DNA of 64,000 nucleotides. It comes from Paenibacillus glacialis. Its GTDB lineage: Bacteria; Bacillota; Bacilli; Paenibacillales; Paenibacillaceae. Positions 53,706 through 62,328 of the stretch are shown here, piece by piece (within the stretch, counting starts at the first letter, position 1; each line of letters begins with the position of its first letter). The translations under genes and the position numbers were made by a program. The notes below the pieces were generated by a model that was given only the letters and a program-made list of their open reading frames with translations, searched no databases and was not told where the DNA came from. The stretch covers positions 372,001 to 436,000 of the forward strand of contig NZ_LVJH01000007.1 of assembly GCF_001637205.1 (NCBI RefSeq). The letters run 5' to 3'.

Positions 53706-54680
53706 ATGAATCGAAGTAAATATTTCAATTATATAGAAGAAAAGCTGGAAGTTTTGGCAAGACGAATTGAAAAACGAGGAAAGATTAATTTATTGGATTT
53801 GAATATATATTCAGAGACGTTTTTTGCCGAATTAATGAATTTATTGTTTGGACTTACGTTGGTTAATATGAATATACTTAAACAGAATGTTGAAGGTATT
53901 GATTTGGTGGATGTAAACCACAAAGTTGTTGCTCAAGTATCTTCAACCTGTACAAAACAAAAAATTGAAGGCTCGTTAAATAAGGATATATTCCGTAGGT
54001 ATTCAGGTTATCGTTTCATTTTTGTTTCAATTGCTAAGGATGCAACCAAACTTCGGGATATGAGTTTTATTAATCCACATAATGCTGCTTTTTCTCCCAC
54101 GGATGACATTGTGGATATAAACACATTATTAAATGTTATACTGAGTATGGAAATCGACAAACAGCGTGAGGTATTTGAGTTTGTAAAAAAGGAACTTGGA
54201 AATGATGTTGATCTACTTAAAGTAGATACGAATCTTGCGACCATCATAAACATACTTGCAAATGAGAATCTTGCTAACTGTATTGAAGCGCCAGAGATTA
54301 ATTCCTTTGAGATTGATAAGAAAATAACCTTCAATGATTTATCGGATGTCAAAGACACAATTGATGATTACAAGATATTTTACCAAAAGTTAGATGAAAA
54401 ATATGCTGAGTTTGATAGGGAAGGCTCGAATAAAAGTTTTTCCGTTTTTCAAATTATCAAAAAGCAGTATACAATGCATCAACATGAAAAAGCTAACTCT
54501 AAAGAACTTTTCTACAGTATAATTGATAACATAACCAAGATAATTATCGAGAGCAAAAATTATATTGAAATTCCGTATGAAGAATTGGAGCTCTGCGTCT
54601 GTATTTTAGTCGTTGATGCTTTTATACGATGCAAAATTTTTAAGAATCCGGAGGGATATAGCCATGTTATTGCCGGATAA
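53706..54680 (+). CDS. SMEK-domain protein of an ABC-three-component system
   Basis: A 324-residue protein. NYIEEKLEVLARRIEKRGKI at the start and FFAELMNLLFGLTLVNMN, then EGIDLVDVNHKVVAQVSSTC match the SMEK domain found in ABC-3C systems. The GIDLVD...VVAQVSST stretch has the beta-hairpin pattern of a PD-(D/E)xK core with Gln and Ser where a nuclease has Glu and Lys, so catalysis is uncertain. The remainder is helical. Its last codons overlap the next gene, which shows a tight operon. A role in recognising or acting on a target is inferred from family context. Confidence 0.8.
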   Translation: MNRSKYFNYIEEKLEVLARRIEKRGKINLLDLNIYSETFFAELMNLLFGLTLVNMNILKQNVEGIDLVDVNHKVVAQVSSTCTKQKIEGSLNKDIFRRYSGYRFIFVSIAKDATKLRDMSFINPHNAAFSPTDDIVDINTLLNVILSMEIDKQREVFEFVKKELGNDVDLLKVDTNLATIINILANENLANCIEAPEINSFEIDKKITFNDLSDVKDTIDDYKIFYQKLDEKYAEFDREGSNKSFSVFQIIKKQYTMHQHEKANSKELFYSIIDNITKIIIESKNYIEIPYEELELCVCILVVDAFIRCKIFKNPEGYSHVIAG

Positions 54681-54891
54681 TATACATCCACAGCTTAGCA
54701 TTTACTATAATGGATCTTTAGTTTTGAAAGAACTTAAACAACATGCCAAACAACAAGTATTTGATCTGTATCAAAGGATTAAAAGCCAATATAACATGTC
54801 TTTTCCCACTTTCATGCTTTGTTTAGATTGGCTTTATCTAATTGATTCTGCAAAGATAGATGATGATGGATGGGTGGAATTATGTTTATAA
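54664..54891 (+). CDS. ABC-3C middle component (MC6-like)
   Basis: A 75-residue helical protein. LLPDNIHPQLSIYYNGSLVL, then FPTFMLCLDWLYLIDSAKID match the compact middle component, with a predicted winged-helix-like fold, of the sixth ABC-3C type. The start at 54664 has GGAGGGATATAGCC upstream; a longer frame from 54613 lies inside the SMEK gene. It overlaps the genes on both sides (17 and 10 bases). It probably bridges the SMEK protein and the ATPase. Confidence 0.78.
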   Translation: MLLPDNIHPQLSIYYNGSLVLKELKQHAKQQVFDLYQRIKSQYNMSFPTFMLCLDWLYLIDSAKIDDDGWVELCL

Positions 54892-56603
54892 AAACACTGA
54901 AAATAACGTGTCGCACAGGGACAATAAGAGAACTGACTTTTCAATCCGGTTTGAACCTAATCATTGACGAAACACCATCCAATGATGATAAATCTACTGG
55001 GAATAATGTGGGGAAAACAACAGTATTAAAGCTAATTGACTTTTGTTTAGGTTCTAACGCTTCAATAATATATTCTGATACAGAGAATAAAAAGGAAGTC
55101 TATGAGTTGGTTAAAGATTTTCTTGTAACCGAAGAAGTATTGATTACTCTTATTCTTGTTGAGGATTTATCAGATGAGGCATCAGATGAAGTAATAATTG
55201 AACGCAATTTTCTGCCAAGAAAAAAGAACATTAGGAAAATTAATGGGAAGTCAATACTTGATAAGGATTTTGAAGACCAGTTACAGGGGTTTCTTTTTCC
55301 CGACCATAAGGCTGAGAAACCCACATTCAGACAAATCATCTCTCACAATATTAGATACAAGGATGAGAATATAGGTAATACACTTAAGACTTTGGACAAG
55401 TATACCTCTGATGTGGAATATGAGACTTTATATTTGTTCTTATTAGGTTGTGACTTTGATGAAGGAGCAAAGAAGCAAGCATTAGTGGCAAAAATAAAAC
55501 AAGAAGAAGCCTTCAAGGAAAGACTGGAAAAAAAGCAAACAAAAACAGCTTATGAAATTGCTTTAGAAATGATTGAAGCAGAAATAGCTCAATTAAATGA
55601 GAAAAAATCAAATTTCAATTTAAACGAAAATTTTGAAAATCAGTTAGATCAACTTAACTTCGTAAAATTTCAAATAAATAAAAGTAGTTCAAACATAAGT
55701 AAAATGAAAATTAGAAAGAACCTCATAGAAGAGGCCAAAAAAGAGATTGAAAATAGCAAAGCTAATATTGACTTGAAGCAATTGGAAGTACTGTATGCTG
55801 AGGCTAATGCAAATATTTCTAACTTACAAAAGACCTTTGAAGAGTTAGTAGCGTACCACAACAATATGGTTGTAGAAAAAATTAAGTTTATAGCTGCTGA
55901 TTTACCTTCTTTAACTGTAAAAATTGAGACTGAAGAAAAGAACTTAAATACATTGTTATCTCAGGAGAAAGAGTTGGCAATGACTATATCTAAAGGTGAC
56001 TCCTTTGAAGAGTTAGAAAAGATTATAACAGAGTTGAATGATAAGTATAGAATTAAGGGTGAATATGAGAGTATTATCTCGCAATTAGATGAAGTAGAGA
56101 AAAATATTAGTGGAATTGATGATCAAATTAAAGTAATTGATGATGTTTTATTTTCAGGAAGTTTTGAAGAAAAGTTAAAAGGCCAAATTCATAAGTTTAA
56201 TAAACATTTTTCTGAAATTTCTTTTGAATTGTATGGTGAGAAGTATGCATTGAAGTATGATAAAGTTATTCATAAAAAGAGCCAGCAGCAAATATATAAA
56301 TTCAGCGCATTCAATGCTAATTTAAGCTCAGGCAAAAAACAAGGTGAAATTTTATGTTTTGACCTTGCAGCTATATTATTTGCTGATGAGGAAAAAATAC
56401 CGTGTTTGCACTTCCTTCTAAATGACAAAAAAGAATTAATGCATGATAATCAACTGATCAAGGTTGCAGATTATGTAAGTAAAGAAAATATTCAATTAGT
56501 GGTTTCTATTTTGAAGGATAAGTTGCCCGTAAGCCTACTTGATAAAGCCCATATTGTTGTTGAATTATCTCAAGAAAATAAATTATTTAAAATAGAAGAA
56601 TAA
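54882..56603 (+). CDS. DUF2326 SMC/RecN-like ATPase of an ABC-three-component system
   Basis: A 573-residue ATPase. Walker A STGNNVGKTTVLKLIDFCLG (Lys45) is at the N terminus. A long coiled coil runs from roughly residue 200 to 440, and the C terminus holds the ABC signature region NANLSSGKKQGEILCFDLAA and a Walker B-like CLHFLLNDKKEL. This layout (ABC halves split by coiled coil) and the FNKHFSEISFELYGEKYALK segment fit DUF2326. By analogy it would load on nucleic acid or a nucleoprotein and signal to the other components. The ATG at 54882 overlaps the middle component; GGGTGG precedes it. Confidence 0.87.
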   Translation: MFIKTLKITCRTGTIRELTFQSGLNLIIDETPSNDDKSTGNNVGKTTVLKLIDFCLGSNASIIYSDTENKKEVYELVKDFLVTEEVLITLILVEDLSDEASDEVIIERNFLPRKKNIRKINGKSILDKDFEDQLQGFLFPDHKAEKPTFRQIISHNIRYKDENIGNTLKTLDKYTSDVEYETLYLFLLGCDFDEGAKKQALVAKIKQEEAFKERLEKKQTKTAYEIALEMIEAEIAQLNEKKSNFNLNENFENQLDQLNFVKFQINKSSSNISKMKIRKNLIEEAKKEIENSKANIDLKQLEVLYAEANANISNLQKTFEELVAYHNNMVVEKIKFIAADLPSLTVKIETEEKNLNTLLSQEKELAMTISKGDSFEELEKIITELNDKYRIKGEYESIISQLDEVEKNISGIDDQIKVIDDVLFSGSFEEKLKGQIHKFNKHFSEISFELYGEKYALKYDKVIHKKSQQQIYKFSAFNANLSSGKKQGEILCFDLAAILFADEEKIPCLHFLLNDKKELMHDNQLIKVADYVSKENIQLVVSILKDKLPVSLLDKAHIVVELSQENKLFKIEE

Positions 56604-56633
56604 TTAATCTGAAATTCAATTTGATAGAACCAA

Positions 56634-56668
56634 GAGAGCGCTGAAATATTGGCCGCTCTTTTTTTATA
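56634..56668 (+). terminator. Terminator of the ABC-3C operon
   Basis: AGAGCG pairs with CGCTCT and is followed by TTTTTTTAT, just past the ATPase stop. Confidence 0.8.
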
Positions 56669-56741
56669 TAGATATCCTGCAAGGGCCGATTGCCTGAATT
56701 ATAGCGAAAGCGGCTTTTTTTCGTTGAAGGGAGGAAAACGA

Positions 56742-57114
56742 ATGAAAAAGGTAGTCGCCCTTGCTCCATTGTAAAAAGGAGAAGTCAATGTATCTGTGCA
56801 AAAGGCACATAAACCGGTGAACTGATCCCTTGGTCAGAAGCAGCTCTTGAAAACAATCCCACAACCTGGTCATATCTATTAAATATAGCTATTTATTGAC
56901 CCACACGTACATCTCATTGATGGGATATTTGCGTGAATCATTAATTCTAAAGCTTGAAAATTGCTTAATTCTACTGCGAAGGAGGAACGCGATGTTAGCG
57001 TGGTCGTAGTGGTACAGAAGTTGAGGGCCATACCTAGGAACGAGGAAAATTTACATCCATTCAAGCTGGTCACGCAGGATGATACTATACTAGCCTATCG
57101 CTGATTCAGAGTGT
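56742..57114 (+). pseudogene. Decayed coding sequence(s), unrecognised
   Basis: After GGGAGGAAAACGA a frame starts MKKVVALAPL and stops, then continues KGEVNVSVQKAHKPVN and further pieces between stops. A second stretch ending near 57114 reads ERDVSVVVVVQKLRAIPRNE, then FKLVTQDDTILAYR. Both look like former genes. I cannot name them or say whether they were one gene. Confidence 0.35.
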
Positions 57115-57184
57115 GGGCTCGTATAAGGACTGGAGTTCTCTGGCATCCGTCCTTCTAGAAACAATTTAACATTAAAGTAATAGT

Positions 57185-57223
57185 CCAAAAAGGCCTCGGG
57201 ATCTTTCCCCAACGCCTTTTTGG
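57185..57223 (-). terminator. Terminator of the siderophore operon
   Basis: Minus-strand CCAAAAAGGC pairs with GCCTTTTTGG; GGGG and CCC extend the inner stem. Confidence 0.75.
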
Positions 57224-57282
57224 ATTTGTCTATAGCCTTTTTATAGATCGCTCGGAGCAAGTAACGCTACTTGTTACGTTAT

Positions 57283-58080
57283 TCAGCAGTTGCACTTAGC
57301 TATTAGTGATGCTCGATCCTTTTCTTTCAATCGCGGGCAAGAATAGCAGTAGCCGAATTCAGTATCCAAGCGATAAGCAAGGCAGCAGGCTGTTTTTATT
57401 AAGATCCTTTGATCAGGGTTATTCGGGTGTTCAATGAATTTCAGCTTAATATCAAACGGATTCTTGCGGAGTCCGAAGGCACTGGCATCGATACCACGAG
57501 TAAGGATACTATAATGATAAATGATACTCTTCTTGCTGTTCTCATCCGAAGCTTCGGCCATTTCTTCTTCCATTTGAGTATATAATGTATTGATTATTTG
57601 TCCCCATAATGGTATGACGCTTATGTGGGCCACTTGGGACAAAATTTCTATTAAAGGTCTTACGTGTTCTCTGTAAAATGAATAGAGTACTTTCTTACAC
57701 CAAGCTTCACGATCTATATGCGGAATTTTGATGAACCGTACTTCGTTGATTTTGAATGAAAATAAAGGGTACTGGGCATCGGCATACAATTGCACGGATA
57801 TATTCCGTAATGACAAATCCAAAATTACCCCTTCACCGCGAAACAACATACTCTGCATCGCACCGCACACTCCCGCCAACCAGGTGCAGAAAAAGGCTGC
57901 AGCTGTAGATCGTTCCCCTGCTTTGATGAGAGGACTGTACGTGTCGATCAAGTGCATCATATTTTCTGCTTGGATTAGATCGAATGCAGGCATGGTAAGC
58001 ACAGTATTGCAGGGCTCATACAAAGTCAGGAAAAACTTCTCCTCCAATTGTTTGAAGTCTACCGTATGCATATCACCCAT
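57283..58080 (-). CDS. FhuF-like ferric-siderophore reductase
   Basis: A 265-residue protein. The C terminus has KTACCLAYRLDTEFGYCYSC, the CC-x10-C-x2-C arrangement that binds the unusual [2Fe-2S] cluster of FhuF. The body fits the siderophore-iron reductase family. It would reduce Fe(III) in imported siderophore to release iron in the cytoplasm. Its start overlaps the stop of the binding-protein gene by one base, indicating coupling. The operon is preceded by a Fur box. Confidence 0.82.
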   Translation of the reverse strand: MGDMHTVDFKQLEEKFFLTLYEPCNTVLTMPAFDLIQAENMMHLIDTYSPLIKAGERSTAAAFFCTWLAGVCGAMQSMLFRGEGVILDLSLRNISVQLYADAQYPLFSFKINEVRFIKIPHIDREAWCKKVLYSFYREHVRPLIEILSQVAHISVIPLWGQIINTLYTQMEEEMAEASDENSKKSIIYHYSILTRGIDASAFGLRKNPFDIKLKFIEHPNNPDQRILIKTACCLAYRLDTEFGYCYSCPRLKEKDRASLIAKCNC

Positions 58081-59075
58081 TATTTTGCTTTCTTCTCAAA
58101 CGCATGAAGTACATCGCTAACTGCGTTGTAGTCGGCCAAAGGAGACATGCCCAAACTAAACCATTCCTTGCCTCCCATGATGTGAATCTGGTTTTTCTTT
58201 ACTGCCGTCATATTCTTCCACAACGAACTATCTATTAATTCTTTATACCTGTTCTGAACCTTTTCGCTGGACTCATCATCGAGCTGCAAAATGATATGGT
58301 CAGGATTATACTCAGGTATTTTCTCTAAAGAAATCGTAACACTCAATTCAGTCTGCGGAAAATCTTTAACTGGTTTCAAGCCTAACTTTTTATGGATGAA
58401 GCTACCCCGATCGATATTCTCTCCGTAAATAACCAGTCCATCTGCCATAATCATCATATACATAACGGTTTCATTTCCAACAAGGGCATGAAGCTTCTCC
58501 TTGGCTTCAGCTTCTTTATGTTGCAAATCTTGAATGACCTTTTCAGCCTGATCCTTCTTACCTAAAACCTCACCAATATCACGCAATTCATCACGCCAAT
58601 TATCTCGCTGTGGCAAAAGCACGGTTGGCGCGATTTTAGAAAGCTGATCATAATCCTTATCAGCCCACCAAATAGGCGCAATAATGATGTCCGGCTGGGC
58701 GGTTAAAATCATTTCAAAATTAGGCGTTTCGGCAAGCCCTATCTTCAACGTATTTTTAAACGGTTCCTTTAAATAAGAAGGAAATTCCTGATGATAGTTT
58801 TGTACAGCAACTGGCGTCACGCCAAGTGCATACAAAAACTCCGGATAAACGACAGAAAGTCCGATAACCCTTTTGGGTTCAGATGGAATGCTGATGTCTC
58901 CTTTTAGACTTTTTACAACACGCTGCTTATCGGATACACTTGCATTGGAATTACCAGAATCTCCAGATGCCGTGCCAGACTTATTCAGCTCAGTGTTCTT
59001 GCCTGCACAGGCAGTACTCAGCATTAATAACAATATGATAACCAATCCCACAATCAAACGTCCATTTCGCTTCAT
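58080..59075 (-). CDS. Iron-siderophore ABC transporter substrate-binding lipoprotein
   Basis: A 331-residue FeuA/FhuD-type receptor. Lipobox LSTAC (Cys23), a Gly/Ser/Asn linker, then SEPKRVIGLSVVYPEFLYAL, EMILTAQPDIIIAPI and the long inter-domain helix. PDHIILQLDD and MGGKEWFSLGMSPLADYNAV close the fold. GAGGAGCATCAAGA precedes the ATG. It has no permease or ATPase gene nearby, so it must dock with a transporter encoded elsewhere. It is first of a two-gene operon with the FhuF-like reductase. Confidence 0.9.
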   Translation of the reverse strand: MKRNGRLIVGLVIILLLMLSTACAGKNTELNKSGTASGDSGNSNASVSDKQRVVKSLKGDISIPSEPKRVIGLSVVYPEFLYALGVTPVAVQNYHQEFPSYLKEPFKNTLKIGLAETPNFEMILTAQPDIIIAPIWWADKDYDQLSKIAPTVLLPQRDNWRDELRDIGEVLGKKDQAEKVIQDLQHKEAEAKEKLHALVGNETVMYMMIMADGLVIYGENIDRGSFIHKKLGLKPVKDFPQTELSVTISLEKIPEYNPDHIILQLDDESSEKVQNRYKELIDSSLWKNMTAVKKNQIHIMGGKEWFSLGMSPLADYNAVSDVLHAFEKKAK

Positions 59076-59130
59076 TCTTGATGCTCCTCTTGAAATTTTT
59101 AATTTGCAAATGATAATCTTACAATAATAT

Positions 59131-59145
59131 TGATAATCATTATCA
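59131..59145. promoter_or_regulatory. Fur box (perfect 7-1-7)
   Basis: TGATAATCATTATCA is a perfect inverted repeat matching the Bacillus Fur consensus, 56 bp before the binding-protein start. A partial second copy (TGATAATCTT) begins at 59111. Confidence 0.9.
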
Positions 59146-59203
59146 CATAAAAGGAGTATAAACGATTTTTCGATTTGGGAATATTGACGATATCGACATT
59201 ATT

Positions 59204-60844
59204 TTATGCACGATTACGCCAAAGCTTAAGCGCTTCGTCGAGTATCAGATCATGGGTGAATGCCGTATATTCTACCCAAGGGTACGGGGGAAGGAAGTCG
59301 ACCCGGCCGTTCCTGACAGCTTCCAGATCGCGCCATGACTCAGAGCGCATGAGCGTTTGCCAACTGGATTGTGACAGTACATCTTCGTCTAATATGAGTA
59401 ATAACCGATCCGCATCGAAATCCGTCAGCTCAGCAGGTGTTACTTGCTGAGCCGGCTTCGTACGGTCGACACCACGCGCGGGCACAATGTGCAAATCGTC
59501 GTAAAACACCGTGTCTAAGCTTCTATAGCCCAAAACGTTGTACCGATCTTCAGTGATTCTCAGGATGAGAAGACTGTCATCCTGGATAGTGTACTTCACC
59601 TGTTCTCTTACAAAACGGGCCTTTCGCTCATAATTTTCAAGCCAGGTTTCTGCTATTGCTGTTTTGTCCAGAAACTCTGCAATCAAGCGCAAATGCTTGC
59701 GCCAATCATTTTCTATCCAAGGGACGAAATAGGTGGGCGCGATTTGTTTGATCCTCGCTTGATCTTCGGCAGATATAAAAATGTCGATACCGATAATAAA
59801 ATCGGGATTAGTGAGCCGAAGTTCCTCCCTCTTTATTGAATCATTTGAACTTAAAGGCAGTACTAAATCTGTTTGATACTTTCTTTGGTAATAATCAGTC
59901 CAGGGGTGATCGGCTGGTGCGGCACAAGGAGTGATTTGAAGCGGAATTAATTGTCCGATGTTGAACGAATGGTAAGCGACAATTTTTTGTTTGCTGTTTC
60001 TCATAAATGCCGCTGGAGGTATACCGGATATCTGTTTAAATTTGCGTCGAAAATAAATATCATCATGGTAACCCACATGCCGGGCGATATCTTTGAGTCG
60101 ATATTCTCCTCCCGTCTTCATGAGCTGTTGTGCCTGCTTGATCCGGAAGGTAGCCAAATAGTCGATCGCACTACTGCCATATCTTTTTTTAAATAATCGC
60201 ATAAAATGACGGGAACTGATTCCCGCTACCTTGGCCAAATGTTCTATCGTCAGTTCTTGTTGATAATGCTGCTCTATATAGGTTTTCACGCATTCGAGTG
60301 CCGCTTCCGAATCATTTACTTGTACAAGAAGAGCATCTTGCAAGATGTTATACAGAACTTCTTGAAAGAGAATTTGACTACGAAATCGTTTCAATTGATC
60401 CTCGCCCTGTAAGTAGTCACAAATGGTTTCGCACAAAGCGTTAACAGAAACCGGAGAAGAAACGATAACTTCTCCTTTTACCGGGAATAGACTGTCTCGC
60501 TTGACAGTCTGCATAGGATGGACTGATGATTCAACATCTCTAATAACATCGAATCGCAAATGATAAAATCCACGTTCATCAAACGAAGACGCTGCCGCTT
60601 CGATAAGTTGACCGGGTGTACAAACATAAACACTGCCTTCTCGCAACTCGATGAACTGTCCGTCAACGGTCAGCCAACCTTGGCCGCTTGCCGCAACAAG
60701 AAGCAGGTGCGACTCGATGAACTGAAGCCTTAATTCCCATTCATTCGAATTGTTTTTGATATGATGGATCTCTCGAAGCTTAAAGCATATGTTTTCGAGT
60801 GAAATATATTTGGTGTTTTCAATGTTCCTATCTATATCACTCAT
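59204..60844 (-). CDS. AraC family regulator fused to a siderophore-binding domain (Btr-like)
   Basis: A 546-residue activator. The N-terminal cupin-like sensor covers about residues 1-160. A double AraC HTH follows: LTIEHLAKVAGISSRHFMRL, and YRLKDIARHVGYHDDIYFRR leading to FKQISGIPPAAF. The C-terminal 270 residues form a FeuA-like binding domain (TNPDFIIGIDIFISAEDQAR, then YFVPWIENDWRKHLRLIAEF). B. subtilis Btr has the same fusion and activates siderophore uptake when its ligand is bound. It lies directly upstream of the binding-protein gene and on the same strand, and has its own Fur-like site. Confidence 0.92.
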   Translation of the reverse strand: MSDIDRNIENTKYISLENICFKLREIHHIKNNSNEWELRLQFIESHLLLVAASGQGWLTVDGQFIELREGSVYVCTPGQLIEAAASSFDERGFYHLRFDVIRDVESSVHPMQTVKRDSLFPVKGEVIVSSPVSVNALCETICDYLQGEDQLKRFRSQILFQEVLYNILQDALLVQVNDSEAALECVKTYIEQHYQQELTIEHLAKVAGISSRHFMRLFKKRYGSSAIDYLATFRIKQAQQLMKTGGEYRLKDIARHVGYHDDIYFRRKFKQISGIPPAAFMRNSKQKIVAYHSFNIGQLIPLQITPCAAPADHPWTDYYQRKYQTDLVLPLSSNDSIKREELRLTNPDFIIGIDIFISAEDQARIKQIAPTYFVPWIENDWRKHLRLIAEFLDKTAIAETWLENYERKARFVREQVKYTIQDDSLLILRITEDRYNVLGYRSLDTVFYDDLHIVPARGVDRTKPAQQVTPAELTDFDADRLLLILDEDVLSQSSWQTLMRSESWRDLEAVRNGRVDFLPPYPWVEYTAFTHDLILDEALKLWRNRA

Positions 60845-60886
60845 GTAAAATTACCATCCTTTTTACTTACTAAGGAACATTCTAGC

Positions 60887-60901
60887 TTACAATCATTCTC
60901 A
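60887..60901. promoter_or_regulatory. Fur-like site upstream of the AraC/Btr-like gene
   Basis: TTACAATCATTCTCA matches the 7-1-7 Fur consensus at about 11 of 15 positions, 43 bp before the regulator start. Confidence 0.5.
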
Positions 60902-61077
60902 TCGCAATTGGTACGCAAGCTTCATTCACCTGTAAGAGCATGGTTACATACGGGAGTGGGGGTGAAATCCAATTGTCTACTGATAGCTAACCTTTCCTTC
61001 ATATGATAGTATTTCACTAAAATGAATCAAGGGATTCTAAAGATATCGTATACAAGGCTAGTGAGAGGAGAGAAGTC

Positions 61078-61545
61078 GTGTCAATTCGTATAAAACTACT
61101 GCTATCTTATACGGGAATGCTTGTTGTTAGTTTACTTATGTTAGTAATGACTGCAGCTTTGTTTACAATTGCTTCAACAGGCGATGTTCACAGTCTTCGG
61201 GACTTTTATAAAGTACACTACCAATTAAATCCGTTATCGGAGCAAGAAGAATCTATTTTTTTGGAGTTAAAGTATTTAGCTAAGCATGACCCAGATGAAT
61301 TGCAGAACAAGGATTTGTTATTGGAATATGATTTTAAGCTAAAAACAGAAAGAGCGGGGCTATTTGTAAGACGTGCCAGTAATCCGATCTTTGAATCAGG
61401 CACTTTCAATCAACCTGAATTAGAGGAAGCTTTACCTCCTTATGATCTGAATAACTATCAGATTCGCAACACGTTTAATATAAATGAAAGGTTTTATGGG
61501 TATGCCAAATTTGACTTTAAATACTCGGATGGTGCAAAAGGCAGC
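61078..61545 (+). pseudogene. Histidine kinase N-terminal fragment, interrupted by an IS3-type remnant
   Basis: The GTG start after AGAGGAGAGAAGTC gives MSIRIKLLLSYTGMLVVSLL, a membrane anchor, then an extracytoplasmic sensor region to about residue 155 (RFYGYAKFDFKYSDGAKGS). From there the frame runs into reverse-strand IS sequence and stops at 61677. HAMP, HisKA and ATPase domains are absent anywhere downstream, so the kinase is dead. Confidence 0.7.
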
Positions 61546-61865
61546 AACCGGACCTGTACTTTCGAGTACCTATTTTCTTCTTCAAATGCTGCTAAAGTTC
61601 TTCTTACTCCAACGACCTTGGAAGTCTTCAATCGTTTCCCCTGTCTGAAACTTTCTAACCCAGTTAACAATCAGTGAATTACTTTTAATCTATCTCGTTC
61701 TTTGATTTGAGATAGGAATTCCTCTACCTCAATCGTACAACTTCTTTTTTCATTTCTTACGTGTACTTTTTTGAATTTCTGTCCTTTTCTAGCCACAAAA
61801 AATCCCCTCCGAAAAACAATATTAAGCACATAATATCATGAACTCTTTTTTCACTGTCTACTCCA
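61545..61865 (-). mobile_element. IS3-family remnant with broken OrfA
   Basis: On the minus strand a GTG at 61796, after GGAGGGGATTTTTT, begins MARKGQKFKKVHVRNEKR. In later frames NWVRKFQTGETIEDFQGRWS and FEEENRYSKVQV follow. These are successive parts of an IS3/IS150-type OrfA with two frameshifts. The outer end TGGAGTAGACAGTG at 61852-61865 looks like the inverted-repeat tip. OrfB and the far end are missing. Confidence 0.7.
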
Positions 61866-62001
61866 GTGTTCGAGATAATTGGATGCTCTTTTTTTATGAG
61901 AGATGAGATGAAAATTAGAATTGAAATTTAGATATAAAATCAATTGATATCGTAGGTGAAAAATTGGACTATATTAGCTATCTTCAAGTTGTGAGATTCA
62001 C
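61866..62001. other. Intergenic, no supported gene
   Basis: AT-rich stretch between the IS tip and the recombinase-like tail. Confidence 0.35.
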
Positions 62002-62062
62002 GTGAGGAGATTGTTTACGGATGATTGGTTCTGGAATCGGGTGGAGTTGACGTTATATACAA
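62002..62062 (+). pseudogene. Possible second serine recombinase 3' tail
   Basis: GAGGAGATTGTTTAC and GGGTGGAGTTGACG align with the end of the recombinase gene at 51597-51645 (GAGGATTGTTTA and GGGTGGAGTTGACG), with an intervening segment that has diverged. No upstream body remains. Confidence 0.4.
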
Positions 62063-62328
62063 CAATAATTTAGTTTAGTATTTTCGACCTATTATTGGTG
62101 CTCCACTCTCAGAAGTAATAAAAACTATGATTAAAGACATTCACCATTTTGCCTTAATTTCAAGCAGAAATAAAGAAACTCTGTGTCTCGATCCTCTCAT
62201 ATATTGCTAATACTCTCATTTTTAGAGGAGTGTCTATTTTTTTGTTGGAAAAAATAAGATAATATAGAATAATGTCGGTAAGAAAATATTTATATGCATA
62301 AAAAGTGATACATAAGGAGCTATTTAGG

